Part shown: in pieces, positions 17,041 to 26,242 of the stretch | Layout of the letters: each line of letters begins with the position of its first letter | Position numbering within the stretch: the stretch's first letter is position 1 | Assembly: GCF_006402735.1 (NCBI RefSeq) | Contig: NZ_CP017174.1 | Coordinates: 8,908,001-8,972,000 of the forward strand | Length of the DNA stretch: 64,000 nt | Source of the DNA: Myxococcus xanthus | Lineage (GTDB): Bacteria > Myxococcota > Myxococcia > Myxococcales > Myxococcaceae | Reading direction: 5' to 3' | Notes under the pieces: model-generated | What the model was told of the DNA's origin: nothing | Seen by the model: only the letters and a program-made list of their open reading frames with translations | Database searches by the model: none | Program-made: the position numbers and the translations under genes

Positions 17041-18387
17041 ATGAACTGGCCGGAAGACACCGCGCTGCTGACGGACCTCTACCAACTGACGATGACGGAG
17101 GCCTATCTCGAGGAGGGAATGTGGGACGAGGCCGTGTTCAGCCTCTTCGCGCGCAAGCTCCCGCCCCGGCGTAACTACCTGCTGGCGGCGGGGCTCGACG
17201 ATGCGCTGAGGTACCTGGAGCAGCTGCGCTTCGGCGCGGAGGCGCTGGACTGGCTGGCGTCTCAAGGCCGCTTCTCAAATCGGCTGCTCGGGTGGCTCGA
17301 ACGCTTCCGCTTCAGTGGTGACGTGGACGCCGTCGCGGAGGGCACGCCGGTGTTCGCCGCGGAGCCCCTGCTGGAGGTCCGCGCGCCCCTGCCGGAGGCG
17401 CAACTGGTGGAGACGTACCTCCTCAACCAGGTGCACTTCCAGACGACCGTGGCCTCGAAGGCCGCGCGTGTGGTGACCGCCGCCGCGGGGCGCCACGTCA
17501 TGGAGTTCGGCTTGCGGCGCTACCACGGCACGGACGCCGGGCTGAAGGTGGCGCGCGCGGCGTACGTGGCGGGCGTGGACTCCACCTCCAACGTGCTGGC
17601 GGGGAAGGTGTATGGGATTCCGCTCGCCGGCACCATGGCGCACAGCTACGTGCAGGCGCACGACGACGAACTCAAGGCGTTCCGCGCCTTCGTTGGCGTC
17701 TATCCAAACGCCACGCTGTTGGTGGACACCTACGACACGCTGCGCGGCGTGCAGCACGTCATCCGGCTGGCGCGGGAGCTGGGCGAGGACTTCCAGGTGC
17801 GCTCCATCCGCCTGGACTCGGGAGATTTGCTCGCGTTGTCGAAGGCGGCGCGGGAGATGCTCGACGAGGCCGGCCTGGAGCAGGTGCGCGTGTACGCGAG
17901 CGGCGGGCTGGACGAAGACGCCGTGGCGAGACTGGTGGCACGCGGAGCGCCCATCGACAGCTTCGGCGTGGGCACGGCCATGGGCGTTTCGTCGGACGCG
18001 CCCGCGCTGGACATGGCCTACAAGCTGGTGGCGTACGCGGGGCGGCCCCGCGTGAAGCTGTCATCGGGGAAGCTGCTGCTCCCGGGCGCGAAGCAAGTCT
18101 ACCGGCGGGAGGTGGACGGCGTGGCGCGCGGCGACGTGCTCACGTGCAGGCAGGACGCGGCGCCCGGAAGGCCATTGCTCCAACCGGTGATGCGCGGAGG
18201 ACAGCGGTTGCCCGAGGCCTCACCGACGCTCGAGGACATCCGCGAATACACACGACGCGAAGTCTCACGGCTGCCGCCCGAGATTCGCGCCCTGTCGCCT
18301 GCCCAGCCGCCCTACCCGGTGGAGCTGGGACAGGCGCTGCTGCGGGCCCGCGAGCACGAAGTGGAGCTGTGGTCCGCGGCGACGTGA
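17041..18387 (+). CDS. pncB: nicotinate phosphoribosyltransferase
   Basis: This enzyme couples nicotinate to PRPP, giving nicotinate mononucleotide in NAD+ salvage. The 448-residue protein starts with the family signature LLTDLYQLTM. It has EFGLRRYHG, the phosphohistidine region MAHSYVQAHDDELKAF, RLDSGDLLALSK in the base/phosphate site and the late loop FGVGTAMGVSSDAPALDMAYKLV, so it should be active. The start ATG at 17041 fits the family; an open 30-base extension upstream does not. The upstream intergenic region has no clear copy of the GTGTC-N5-GACAC box seen at the NrtR-like gene at 43.8 kb. It is divergent from the ldhA-like gene. Confidence 0.93.
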   Translation: MNWPEDTALLTDLYQLTMTEAYLEEGMWDEAVFSLFARKLPPRRNYLLAAGLDDALRYLEQLRFGAEALDWLASQGRFSNRLLGWLERFRFSGDVDAVAEGTPVFAAEPLLEVRAPLPEAQLVETYLLNQVHFQTTVASKAARVVTAAAGRHVMEFGLRRYHGTDAGLKVARAAYVAGVDSTSNVLAGKVYGIPLAGTMAHSYVQAHDDELKAFRAFVGVYPNATLLVDTYDTLRGVQHVIRLARELGEDFQVRSIRLDSGDLLALSKAAREMLDEAGLEQVRVYASGGLDEDAVARLVARGAPIDSFGVGTAMGVSSDAPALDMAYKLVAYAGRPRVKLSSGKLLLPGAKQVYRREVDGVARGDVLTCRQDAAPGRPLLQPVMRGGQRLPEASPTLEDIREYTRREVSRLPPEIRALSPAQPPYPVELGQALLRAREHEVELWSAAT

Positions 18388-18452
18388 GCCGCGGTGATGC
18401 GCACGGGCACGGAGTCCCTTGTCGGCATTTCTCCAAGGCGGTAGGCAACGCC

Positions 18453-19601
18453 ATGGCGACCAAGAAGACCGCTCCACCACGAGCCTCCGCGGCGAAAGCG
18501 AAGAAGCCAGGCAAGGCGCCGCCTGTCTCCATTGAGACCGCGTGGCAGGACCTGGAAGCGAAGCTGCGGAACACCTTGGGACAGAACGCCGCGGGCCAGC
18601 ACCCGGCGGACCTGGAACCCATGCACATGACCTTCGAGCATGCGCCCGACCTGAGCTCGCTCCTTCCGGAGAACTATCAGCGCTTCGTCGAGGCCTTGGG
18701 CTACCGCTGGGTGTCCACCGGAAAGAAGGGCCTGTCCTTCCTGCCCCCGCGCTGGCGCCTCCAGGCCTCACAAGGCATGGGCGACCCAGGCCGGCAGTGG
18801 ACGACCGTCCGGGAAGAGCGTGAGGCGGGACAGCACACCTACCGCTTCGTGATGTTCGCGTCCGAGGACCTCAATGACGTCAACGGCTACTGCTTCGGCA
18901 GGAGCGCGCACGACGACGCGCTGGTCGTCTGGTCCGTGGAAGACAGCCTGCCCACGCTCGAACTGGGGCCCTTCTCACCATGGCTCACCAAGAAGCTCGC
19001 GGCGCTGAGCAAGGGCGCCTCCACGAAACCGAGCGGCAAGAAGGTCCCTTCGCTGGGCGATCCGCTGGGCCTGATGCAGGAGTCTCTCGGTGAAGCCACC
19101 GCGAAGGCCCGCGACCAGGGAGCCGCGGCCATCCTGGGCACCTTCCCCCGGGACACGAAGGACATCTTCCTCATGGGGCGGAAGCTCGGCGTCGTCCCGG
19201 AGCTGATCGGCGAGTTCTCCGAGCTGGAGCGCCTGACACTGAAGCACGCACAACTGACGCAGGTGTCCGGCGCGCTGAGCCGGCTCACGAAGCTGAAACA
19301 ACTCGACCTCGCCTGGAACCCGAAGCTGGAGACGCTTCCCCCCGAGCTCGGACAGTTGGAGGGACTGGAATCCCTCAACCTGGACAACACCGGCGTCCGC
19401 GCGCTCCCGGAGGCGGTGGGCCAGCTCACGCGCTTGAGGTACCTGGGCCTCAAGGCCACGCCCATGACGACCCTGCCGCCATGGCTGTCCCGGATGAGCA
19501 GCCTCAAGAACCTGGACCTCTACCAGACCTCCCTTCCGCCAGAGGAAGTCGAGGCCCTGAGACAGGCGCTCCCCGAATGCAACGTGGGCTTCCGGACTTG
19601 A
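18453..19601 (+). CDS. SMI1/KNR4-like N-terminal region with C-terminal leucine-rich repeats
   Basis: A 382-residue protein, cytoplasmic by absence of a signal peptide. The first 25 residues are Lys/Ala-rich. Residues about 55-190 look like a SMI1/KNR4-type fold (LPENYQRFVEALGY, FASEDLND), and residues about 220-375 hold five leucine-rich repeats of the bacterial LPxxLGxLxxLxxL type (for example LETLPPELGQLEGLESL). SMI1-like proteins often act as immunity proteins against polymorphic toxins, but many are housekeeping regulators, and no toxin gene is seen nearby. The start is the ATG at 18453; upstream frame extension overlaps the pncB gene. Role unknown. Confidence 0.75.
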   Translation: MATKKTAPPRASAAKAKKPGKAPPVSIETAWQDLEAKLRNTLGQNAAGQHPADLEPMHMTFEHAPDLSSLLPENYQRFVEALGYRWVSTGKKGLSFLPPRWRLQASQGMGDPGRQWTTVREEREAGQHTYRFVMFASEDLNDVNGYCFGRSAHDDALVVWSVEDSLPTLELGPFSPWLTKKLAALSKGASTKPSGKKVPSLGDPLGLMQESLGEATAKARDQGAAAILGTFPRDTKDIFLMGRKLGVVPELIGEFSELERLTLKHAQLTQVSGALSRLTKLKQLDLAWNPKLETLPPELGQLEGLESLNLDNTGVRALPEAVGQLTRLRYLGLKATPMTTLPPWLSRMSSLKNLDLYQTSLPPEEVEALRQALPECNVGFRT

Positions 19602-19738
19602 AGTGCGAACCCACCAGGAAGGCAAGCGAGGAGGTCCAAATGACCCCGGTGCGCCTTTCGGGTACTCCTGGGGTGGCTTCCTCTGAGGCCCAACCATCTG
19701 CCATGGTGGAGGGCCGTTTTTTCTCGCTGGAGCGCAAC

Positions 19739-20836
19739 ATGAGTCTCCGTCTCGGCCCTGCCGTCATCCTTGGCTCGGCGCTGCTTCTGGGCAGCGCCTG
19801 CAAGAAGTCTGAGGACCCCGCCCCCGAGGCTCCCGCCACTCCACCTCCGGCCCCCACCGAGCCCGCGCCTGGCTACACGCTGTCCTTCCTCGAAGCCGCG
19901 TCGCCCTCGGGCTGTACCTGGATTCGCCATGAGTCGTCGGGCACACGCAAGCCGCTCGCCACCGTGGACGCGGTGTGCGAGCGGCTCAAGCTGGCCTGGG
20001 GGCCGCGTGGCCGACAGGGCCTGGTGGTGGACCGGGGCAACGGCGAGCTGCCCCCGCGCGCCTGGCAGGTGGACTTCGAATCCGGCCAGAGCACCCGGCT
20101 CTTGCTGCCCGAGCTCGGCCACACCGACACGCTGGGCTTCGACGAAGCGGGCCACGTCGTCGCGCTGGTGTCGCAGCTGGAGGACCTGCCGCGGAAGATG
20201 GAGAGCGGCCGTGAGTACTTCCTCTTCGACGGCAAGCGCTTCCTCCTCCCGGAGGCGGAAGGCAGCCCGGGCCTGGCGCACGCGTATCGCCACGAGGCCG
20301 GCCAGTGGAAGCACCTGGAGACGGTGGCCACGCTGTACGAGATGGACGGCGCCCTGGGCACGGAAGCCCTGGCCACGGCCAGCCGGCTGACGTCCTCCAC
20401 CTTCAGCCAGGACGCGGACCGGCTCTCCGAGTCGGAGTTGGAGGAAGGCAACGAAGACGCGGCCCGGCTGGACGCGGTGGTGAAGGACCGGGGCCACACG
20501 GCCTACGGCATGTGGGTCTCCATGGAGACACACCAGGGTCCGCTCTACGCCTGGGAAGCCGCGGGCGAGCTGCCCACGCTCATGCTCCCGCTGCGCTGGG
20601 AGGTGAACGACCGGCTGGTGGAGCCTGAGCAACTGGCGCTCGCGCCCACGTCGGCCGTGGCGCTGCGGATGCGCGGACGCCTGCTGCTGGTCTCCGCCGA
20701 GCAGGCCGCCCGCGTCTACGACGCGAAGACGAAGAAGCGCATCGCCGCGTTGGAGAACATCCACGGCACGCGCTTCTGGCCCCAGCAGCGAACCGTCACC
20801 GCCTCGGCGCCCGCCAGCACGGTGACGGAGCCGTAG
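19739..20836 (+). CDS. predicted lipoprotein of unknown function
   Basis: A 365-residue protein. The first 25 residues form a lipoprotein signal: hydrophobic run ending in LGSAC, followed by KKSED and a Pro/Ala-rich linker, typical of outer-membrane lipoproteins in this group. The rest is strand-rich with no recognisable domain; a segment FGQSTRLLLPELGHT-like and repeated Trp/Gly positions could be a beta-propeller, but this is a guess. The start ATG at 19739 was chosen because it places the lipobox correctly; an upstream ATG at 19703 would add 12 residues before the signal. It is convergent with the zinc-ribbon membrane protein gene. Confidence 0.7.
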   Translation: MSLRLGPAVILGSALLLGSACKKSEDPAPEAPATPPPAPTEPAPGYTLSFLEAASPSGCTWIRHESSGTRKPLATVDAVCERLKLAWGPRGRQGLVVDRGNGELPPRAWQVDFESGQSTRLLLPELGHTDTLGFDEAGHVVALVSQLEDLPRKMESGREYFLFDGKRFLLPEAEGSPGLAHAYRHEAGQWKHLETVATLYEMDGALGTEALATASRLTSSTFSQDADRLSESELEEGNEDAARLDAVVKDRGHTAYGMWVSMETHQGPLYAWEAAGELPTLMLPLRWEVNDRLVEPEQLALAPTSAVALRMRGRLLLVSAEQAARVYDAKTKKRIAALENIHGTRFWPQQRTVTASAPASTVTEP

Positions 20837-20851
20837 CGCCCGCGCGGCGCA

Positions 20852-21733
20852 CTACCCGCCGATACCGGCGGCCGCGCCCACGACCGCCATCACCGCGTAG
20901 GCGGCGAAGAACAGGCCACAGGAGAGCAGCGGCGCCGCCAGGGCACCCACCGCCGCGGTGCCCCAGCTCGTGCGGTGCATGCTCCGGTACGCGAAGATGC
21001 GCAGCCCTAGAGCCCACAGGGGCGCGCCGTACATGCCACAGAAGGGAATCAGGCCCATCAGGTAGGGCGACAGCGACAGGGCGTTGGCGCGCAGGGTGAC
21101 CTCGAAGGGCTGACCGGTGCCGTCCATCCGGAACACGAGGTGGTCCAGCGCGGAGTTGATGAGCGCGACGAGCATGCCCATGACGGGCGCCATCACCATC
21201 ATCGCTCCGAACATCCCGACCCCGACCAGCCGGAACCCGCGCGGGGAGACGTTGTCGCCCTCCATCATCTCACGCGGGATGGCGAAGATGAGGGCCAGGT
21301 AGAAAAGCGCCGTGGTGAAGGAGGCGGCCAGGTTGGACAGCGCCGCGAAGCCCAGGGAGCTGCCCACCGAACCCTCCGGCCGCGCGCGCTCGAAGGTGGC
21401 CGTGGGACGCAGCATCACCGCCACACACGTCTGCCAGTACGCCCGCAGCGTCCCCAGCTCATCGCGCCGGTCCCACGGCAGGGCATCCGCGGGCACGCGG
21501 TCATGACACGCGGCGCACAGGGGCTCGTCCCGTGGCCCCTTCCGCAGGCACTGCGCGCACGCGAAGCTGCCGCACCGGCCACACGCATGCAGGCTGAGCA
21601 GCTCCGGGTGGACGGCACACACGGGGTCGGAAGAGCCTGGCGTGGCCTCCTGCAGAAGAGACGCGCCGCACCACGCGCAGCTCTGCGCGCCTGGGACGAC
21701 GAAGGCCTGACAACGGGGACACGGGATGCGCAT
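20852..21733 (-). CDS. zinc-ribbon/B-box-like YIP1-family membrane protein
   Basis: A 293-residue protein. The N-terminus has two Cys-rich zinc modules: CPRC...CAWC (residues 4-24) and a B-box-like CAVH...CGRC...CAQC...CAAC segment up to about residue 75. The C-terminal 190 residues contain about five membrane helices in the arrangement of bacterial YIP1 (DUF1282) domains. Such proteins are inner-membrane proteins of unknown function. The start ATG at 21733 is directly before MRIPCPRC; two upstream in-frame Met codons would only add residues before the zinc module. It ends 15 bases from the convergent lipoprotein gene. Confidence 0.8.
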   Translation of the reverse strand: MRIPCPRCQAFVVPGAQSCAWCGASLLQEATPGSSDPVCAVHPELLSLHACGRCGSFACAQCLRKGPRDEPLCAACHDRVPADALPWDRRDELGTLRAYWQTCVAVMLRPTATFERARPEGSVGSSLGFAALSNLAASFTTALFYLALIFAIPREMMEGDNVSPRGFRLVGVGMFGAMMVMAPVMGMLVALINSALDHLVFRMDGTGQPFEVTLRANALSLSPYLMGLIPFCGMYGAPLWALGLRIFAYRSMHRTSWGTAAVGALAAPLLSCGLFFAAYAVMAVVGAAAGIGG

Positions 21734-21827
21734 ACGTGCCCCCATTCTCGCACGGGTGCCCACCGGGAAGCCCGGGGGTCGGCGTCATGCTTTCGCCCCA
21801 CCCCACTCACGCTTAAGAGGAGAGCCC

Positions 21828-22265
21828 ATGCACATGCCCGGACTTGTCTCCCTCCTCCTGCTGTCCGCGCCCGCCCTGGCCGCCGAGCCCACGACGCAGG
21901 ACAAGGCAGCAGTCGAAGCCGAATTCCAGCGCAACCTGGAGGCCGTCGAGAAGAACATGGACCGCGGCACGCCCATCCCCTGCGGCAACCCGCCGATGCG
22001 CCCCGAGCGAATCAAGGGAGAGGACCTCCAGTTCGCCCCCTCGCCGCTCACCCGCACCAAGGCGACCACCTATCAGATCAGGTGCACCTTCAATCTCGAC
22101 GGGACGGCCACCGACTGCCTGATGCTCACGCCCGGAGTGGGCCTGGACGCGAAGAACCGGGAGACCATCAAGCAGTGGCGCTTCAAGCCGGCCCTCTACA
22201 AGGACAAGCCCATCGCGACGACCTGCACCGTGTTCGGCAAGCTGACGCCACGTCCCGCGAACTGA
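21828..22265 (+). CDS. exported TonB-C-terminal-like small protein
   Basis: A 145-residue protein with a signal peptide (residues 1-19, cleavage after LAA-like ALAA). The second half has the pattern of a TonB C-terminal domain: FNLDGTATDC, then LDAKNRETIKQWRFKPAL and a final strand. It has no membrane helix other than the signal and no proline-rich spacer, so it is not a full TonB. Such solo domains occur widely in this order and may bind outer-membrane partners or peptidoglycan. AAGAGGAG precedes the ATG at 21828. The single open gene stands between the divergent YIP1-family gene and a convergent hydrolase gene. Confidence 0.72.
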   Translation: MHMPGLVSLLLLSAPALAAEPTTQDKAAVEAEFQRNLEAVEKNMDRGTPIPCGNPPMRPERIKGEDLQFAPSPLTRTKATTYQIRCTFNLDGTATDCLMLTPGVGLDAKNRETIKQWRFKPALYKDKPIATTCTVFGKLTPRPAN

Positions 22266-22272
22266 GCCGCCT

Positions 22273-22297
22273 CCGCCGGAGTCACGGGCTCCGGCGG
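22273..22297. terminator. hairpin between convergent genes
   Basis: A 9-base-pair stem (left arm 22273-22281, right arm 22289-22297) with a 7-base loop lies between the stop of the TonB-C-like gene at 22265 and the stop of the serine hydrolase gene at 22304. It could act on both strands. No T run follows, so termination is inferred from position and stem only. Confidence 0.5.
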
Positions 22298-22303
22298 TGA
22301 CGC

Positions 22304-24529
22304 TCACTTCCCCGCGGGAACCAGCCCGTGGTCATCCGGCACGGGGCCGCTGGCGCCCGGCACCTCGGGGACGGAGGGCGCCGGCGCGGCTTCCGGCCTG
22401 GGCGCCTCGCGCGCCCGCTTCGCCTCACGCAGGGCCGCGGTGGCCGCCGCCTTCCGGCCCAGGGACTGCTCCCGCTTCGCCAACGCCTCCCAGAGCTCCG
22501 GCGCCTCCGGGTGCAGCGCCACGCCCGCGCGCAGCAGGCCCGCCGCCACCGCGGTGGACTCCGCGGTGAAGAGGCGCTTCAGGAAGTTCCGGGGCGCGAG
22601 CGCCAGTGCGCCCTGCGGCGAGGCCACGGCCTCGCGCAGATGCGGCAGCACGTCCTCCTCCGGGTTCGCCGCGAGCAACGCCTCGGACAGGGCCCAGCGC
22701 GCATCCAGGCCCCGGGGCTGCAACTCCACCGCCCGCTCCAACCAACGCCGCCGCGACGCGGGCTGCTTGCGCCAGGCGAAGCCCTCCGCGATGCGCAGCA
22801 GCTCGTCCGAGTAATCCGGATGGAACCCCGGCGACGCGGTGACGGACTTGCGCAGCGCGGCCCAGTGCGCCTCCGGGTTCTTCTCCTCGTCCAGGCGCAG
22901 ACGTTGGAGCGCCGGCAACTGCGCGCGCTTCCAGCTCGCGGCCAGTCGGAGCACGTCCGCGCGCAGCGGCTCGCCGATGCGCGCCGCTTCGGGCACCTGC
23001 TTCGCGTCACAAGCGGACAGGTAATCCTCGAAGAACGCCAACGGTCCTTCGACGGTGTAGGCCTTCATCCGTTCCGCGCCGTGGACCTTCTCCAACGTGC
23101 GGGCCATGTGCGCGCCCACTCGGATGAAGAGGGCGCGCAGACGTGGGTCATGCCCGCTTCGGACGCGCTCCAGCGCCGCCCGTGCGTCCCGGCCAATCTC
23201 CTTCCGGCTCAGCATCGCCGACACCTGGGCGAAGGCGCCGGGCAGGTCCGTCTCCTCCGGCAGCACGCCCGGGCCTCGCGTGGCCCACTGGTGATAGGAT
23301 AGCCCATAGCTGGCGACGCGGCTGAGCCCTTCGTGCACCACCGCGTCCACCGGGTCCGCGACATAGGCTTCGCGGCGGGTGTTGCCCTCTTCCAGCACCT
23401 GCTCCATCAAACGGATGGACAGCCGGCGCATGCGCCGCGCCTCGCCCTCCACGTTGGAGGCCAGGGCAATCACCGTGTCCTCGGCGGGGAGCAGCATCAG
23501 CAGCGTGGTCGTCTCGGGCTGTCCGCCCGCGTGCGCCACCACGTAGTGGCCGCGCAGCGGATACGTCGCGAAGCCCATGCCGTAGTCGGTGAGGCGCCCG
23601 TCGATGGTGGCCATGGACGTCTGCATGCGGCCCATCGTCTCGCGCGACACCAGGGTGTGCGACAGCACGGCGCGGCCGAAGCCCAGCATGTCCCCCACGG
23701 TGGCGCGGGTGCCACCACCGGCGAAGCGGCTGGACACGTCGAGGAAGCGCGACGGCTTCAGCGCCGCACCCTGGATGCGGTAGCCCTTGGCCTGGTGCTC
23801 ATCGCGCGTGGCGGTGATGTCCAGGTCCGCGTTCGGCATGCCCGCGGGCTTGAAGATGTGCTCGCGCAGGTAGTCGCGGTAGGACTGACCCGAAGCCGTC
23901 TCCACCGCCGCGCCCAGCAGGTTGTAGCCCCACGTCGTGTACAGGTAGCGGGTGCGCGGCTCGAAGGCGAGCGGCTTGCCCGCGAAGGCGGCGATGGCCG
24001 CCTCCGTGCTCACCGCCTTCGCGTTGCGGGTGGACGCCACCCCGTCATAGGTGGGCACGCCGCTCACGTGGCCCAGCAGGTCCCGCACGGTGACGGGCCA
24101 CTGCTTGGCCGGATAGCTCGGCACCAGGGTGGAGATGTCCGCGTCCAGGCTCAGCTTCCCCTGCTCCACCAACTGGAGCACCGCCACCGCCGTGAAGGAC
24201 TTGGTGACGGACGCCATGCGGTACGTGGTGCGCGGCGTCGCGGGCAGCTTGCGGCCCACGTCGCGAAGGCCATAGGCACACACCCAGCGCTCCGCGCCGC
24301 GTGTCACGCCCACGGACAGGCCTGCGACAGGCCCCTGTGACAGCTCGGCGCGGACAACCGTGTCCAGCGCCGCGCGCACCTCCGTGGGAAAGGCTCGCGG
24401 TGTGACCTCGTCGTCGAGGCTGGCGGGCTCGCACGTCATCCCCAGTGCGGCCCGAGGCGCCGCCAGCGACACGGGCCCCGCGAGCCCCAGGAGCACCGCG
24501 GCCCCATACCGTACGAACGCAAGTCTCAT
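22304..24529 (-). CDS. exported serine hydrolase, class C beta-lactamase fold
   Basis: A 741-residue protein. A signal peptide (residues 1-24) is followed by a penicillin-binding/beta-lactamase (class C, AmpC/esterase) domain to about residue 370. Motif 1 is SVTK (S-x-x-K), motif 3 is HAGG. Motif 2, usually Y-x-N, is in YTTWGYNLLG and reads Y-T-T, so the Asn is replaced. The C-terminal 350 residues are helical and rich in Arg, Glu and Ala, with TPR-like segments. The gene starts at 24529 and overlaps the stop of the SGNH hydrolase gene by 4 bases (ATGA). Role: probably cell-wall or ester hydrolysis outside the cytoplasm. Confidence 0.85.
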   Translation of the reverse strand: MRLAFVRYGAAVLLGLAGPVSLAAPRAALGMTCEPASLDDEVTPRAFPTEVRAALDTVVRAELSQGPVAGLSVGVTRGAERWVCAYGLRDVGRKLPATPRTTYRMASVTKSFTAVAVLQLVEQGKLSLDADISTLVPSYPAKQWPVTVRDLLGHVSGVPTYDGVASTRNAKAVSTEAAIAAFAGKPLAFEPRTRYLYTTWGYNLLGAAVETASGQSYRDYLREHIFKPAGMPNADLDITATRDEHQAKGYRIQGAALKPSRFLDVSSRFAGGGTRATVGDMLGFGRAVLSHTLVSRETMGRMQTSMATIDGRLTDYGMGFATYPLRGHYVVAHAGGQPETTTLLMLLPAEDTVIALASNVEGEARRMRRLSIRLMEQVLEEGNTRREAYVADPVDAVVHEGLSRVASYGLSYHQWATRGPGVLPEETDLPGAFAQVSAMLSRKEIGRDARAALERVRSGHDPRLRALFIRVGAHMARTLEKVHGAERMKAYTVEGPLAFFEDYLSACDAKQVPEAARIGEPLRADVLRLAASWKRAQLPALQRLRLDEEKNPEAHWAALRKSVTASPGFHPDYSDELLRIAEGFAWRKQPASRRRWLERAVELQPRGLDARWALSEALLAANPEEDVLPHLREAVASPQGALALAPRNFLKRLFTAESTAVAAGLLRAGVALHPEAPELWEALAKREQSLGRKAAATAALREAKRAREAPRPEAAPAPSVPEVPGASGPVPDDHGLVPAGK

Positions 24530-26007
24530 GGCGTGGCCTCCGCGCTGGGCTCGGACACCCCGGAAGGCGCGGCTCCCGTCCCCGAGGGCGTGGGCATCAC
24601 CGCCGCGACGCCCCGCGCGGGCGGCGGCGTCTCCACATAGGCGCGCAGCAGCGCGTCTGTGACCAGGTGGCCCAGCACGTCCAGCCCCGCGCCGCGCGGG
24701 TGCACCAGGTCGTCATGCATGAAGCCGGACGCGTGGAAGCGCGCGAGCGCCCCCTTTCCACCCATGGCGGCGTAGAAGTCGAAGAAGGCACACCCTTCGG
24801 CGAGCGCGATCTCCCGCTCGGCGGCGTTGACCGCCTCCAGCGAGGGACGTTGCGTCAGCGCCTGGGCCTTCGCGTCTGGCCCCTTCACCGCGTCCATGGG
24901 CCCCACCAGCAGGCACGCGCTCCCGGGCGCGGCCTCACGCGCGCGGAGCAGCAGCGCCCGCAGGTCCGCGCGCAGCTTCTCCATGTCCAGGCGCTTCCAT
25001 TCGATGCGCTTGGATTCATTGCCGCCCAGGAAGAAGACGAGTAGCCGGGGCGCGCGCTCCGCGAGTTGGGACTTCAGCGTGGCGCCGTCGATGCGCCCAT
25101 AGAGACTGGCATCCGAGGAAGGCACGCCCAAGGTGTCCAGGACGATGCCGGGCCGCGCGTGTTGCAACACCACGCCCTGCACCACCGCGCCCTGTCCCTC
25201 GGCCACCACCTCCAGCGTCTGCGCGTCCTCGGGCAGCTCGAAGTGGGTGGCGCGCGATACGCCGCTTCCCGTGGGCTCGGTCTTCGCCAGCACCGTGCCA
25301 CCACTGGAGATGGTGAGCGCGCCCGCGTCCGGCACGTCCAGCCACCACAGCGTGCCGCGGGGCTCACCGTCCAACGTGAACCGGCTGCGCGCCCTGGCGC
25401 GGGTGGCCACGTGGTACACGCCCGTGATGCCGAAGGCATGCGGCGGCGCGCGCAGCTCGCCCAGCGTGCGCGGCTCCCAACCACTGCTGCTGGCGCTGGT
25501 GCGGCCTCGCCCGCCGTAGGGGGCCATGCGGTCCACCAGCAACACGCCACGGCCCGCGCTCCCGAACGCGGTGGACAGGTCATCCCGCAGGACGTCCACG
25601 ATGCGGTCCCCGGCAATCAACGAATTGCCGAAGGCCTCGATGACCACGGGGCCCGGCTCGGTGCCCGTGGCCAGCGCATCCAGCGACGCGAAGAAGGGCG
25701 CCAGCGCCGTGCGCGCGCAGCCGTTGTCCACGGGCGCCACGCAGGGGTCTTCCACGTTCGCACCGGGCGCTTCCAGCTTCTCCGCCAGGGCCTGCACCTC
25801 CGCGGTCCTCGCGGGGCGGACGGGCATCTCCCGTCGGAACACAGGCGCGGATGTGGGCGCGGGCGGCGCTACGGGTGCCGTTCGCTCGGGAGCAGGGGGT
25901 GTGGCGGCGCGAAGCGGGGACCCGATGTCACAGGCGGTCAACAAGCCGCCGAGCAGGACCGGAAACCAGGTCCGCCGGCCGCCCCGCCCGACTTCCGAAT
26001 GCGTCAT
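24526..26007 (-). CDS. exported SGNH/GDSL-type hydrolase, lipoprotein
   Basis: A 493-residue protein with a lipoprotein signal: the start ATG at 26007 gives a hydrophobic run ending LLTAC. A Pro/Ala-rich linker follows. The hydrolase blocks are EAFGNSLIAGD (block I Ser, G-N-S instead of G-D-S), FFLGGNES (block III Gly-Asn) and HDDLVHP (D-x-x-H block V), so the catalytic Ser and Asp-His pair are present. Related myxobacterial proteins are peptidoglycan or lipid esterases, but the substrate is unknown here. The stop overlaps the start of the serine hydrolase gene by four bases, so the two are translationally coupled. Confidence 0.82.
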   Translation of the reverse strand: MTHSEVGRGGRRTWFPVLLGGLLTACDIGSPLRAATPPAPERTAPVAPPAPTSAPVFRREMPVRPARTAEVQALAEKLEAPGANVEDPCVAPVDNGCARTALAPFFASLDALATGTEPGPVVIEAFGNSLIAGDRIVDVLRDDLSTAFGSAGRGVLLVDRMAPYGGRGRTSASSSGWEPRTLGELRAPPHAFGITGVYHVATRARARSRFTLDGEPRGTLWWLDVPDAGALTISSGGTVLAKTEPTGSGVSRATHFELPEDAQTLEVVAEGQGAVVQGVVLQHARPGIVLDTLGVPSSDASLYGRIDGATLKSQLAERAPRLLVFFLGGNESKRIEWKRLDMEKLRADLRALLLRAREAAPGSACLLVGPMDAVKGPDAKAQALTQRPSLEAVNAAEREIALAEGCAFFDFYAAMGGKGALARFHASGFMHDDLVHPRGAGLDVLGHLVTDALLRAYVETPPPARGVAAVMPTPSGTGAAPSGVSEPSAEATP

Positions 26008-26242
26008 GTAGGCGGCAGCGTAGACGAAAGCCCCTGGGCGCGCATGTTCCCGGCCGGCGTCTCCCCGCTTGCTGGAGGAGCGGCCCCACCACACACACTC
26101 CGCGTTCCTGGCCGCGGTGGAGTGGATGCCCGTGAGTCAACGGAAGTTGTTGGAGAAACAGCCCGGCGCAAATGCAAGGTCAAGCCCCGAACATCCTCCC
26201 TTCACTTGCGACCGAGATACCCCAAATTATCCGCTCCCTCTT

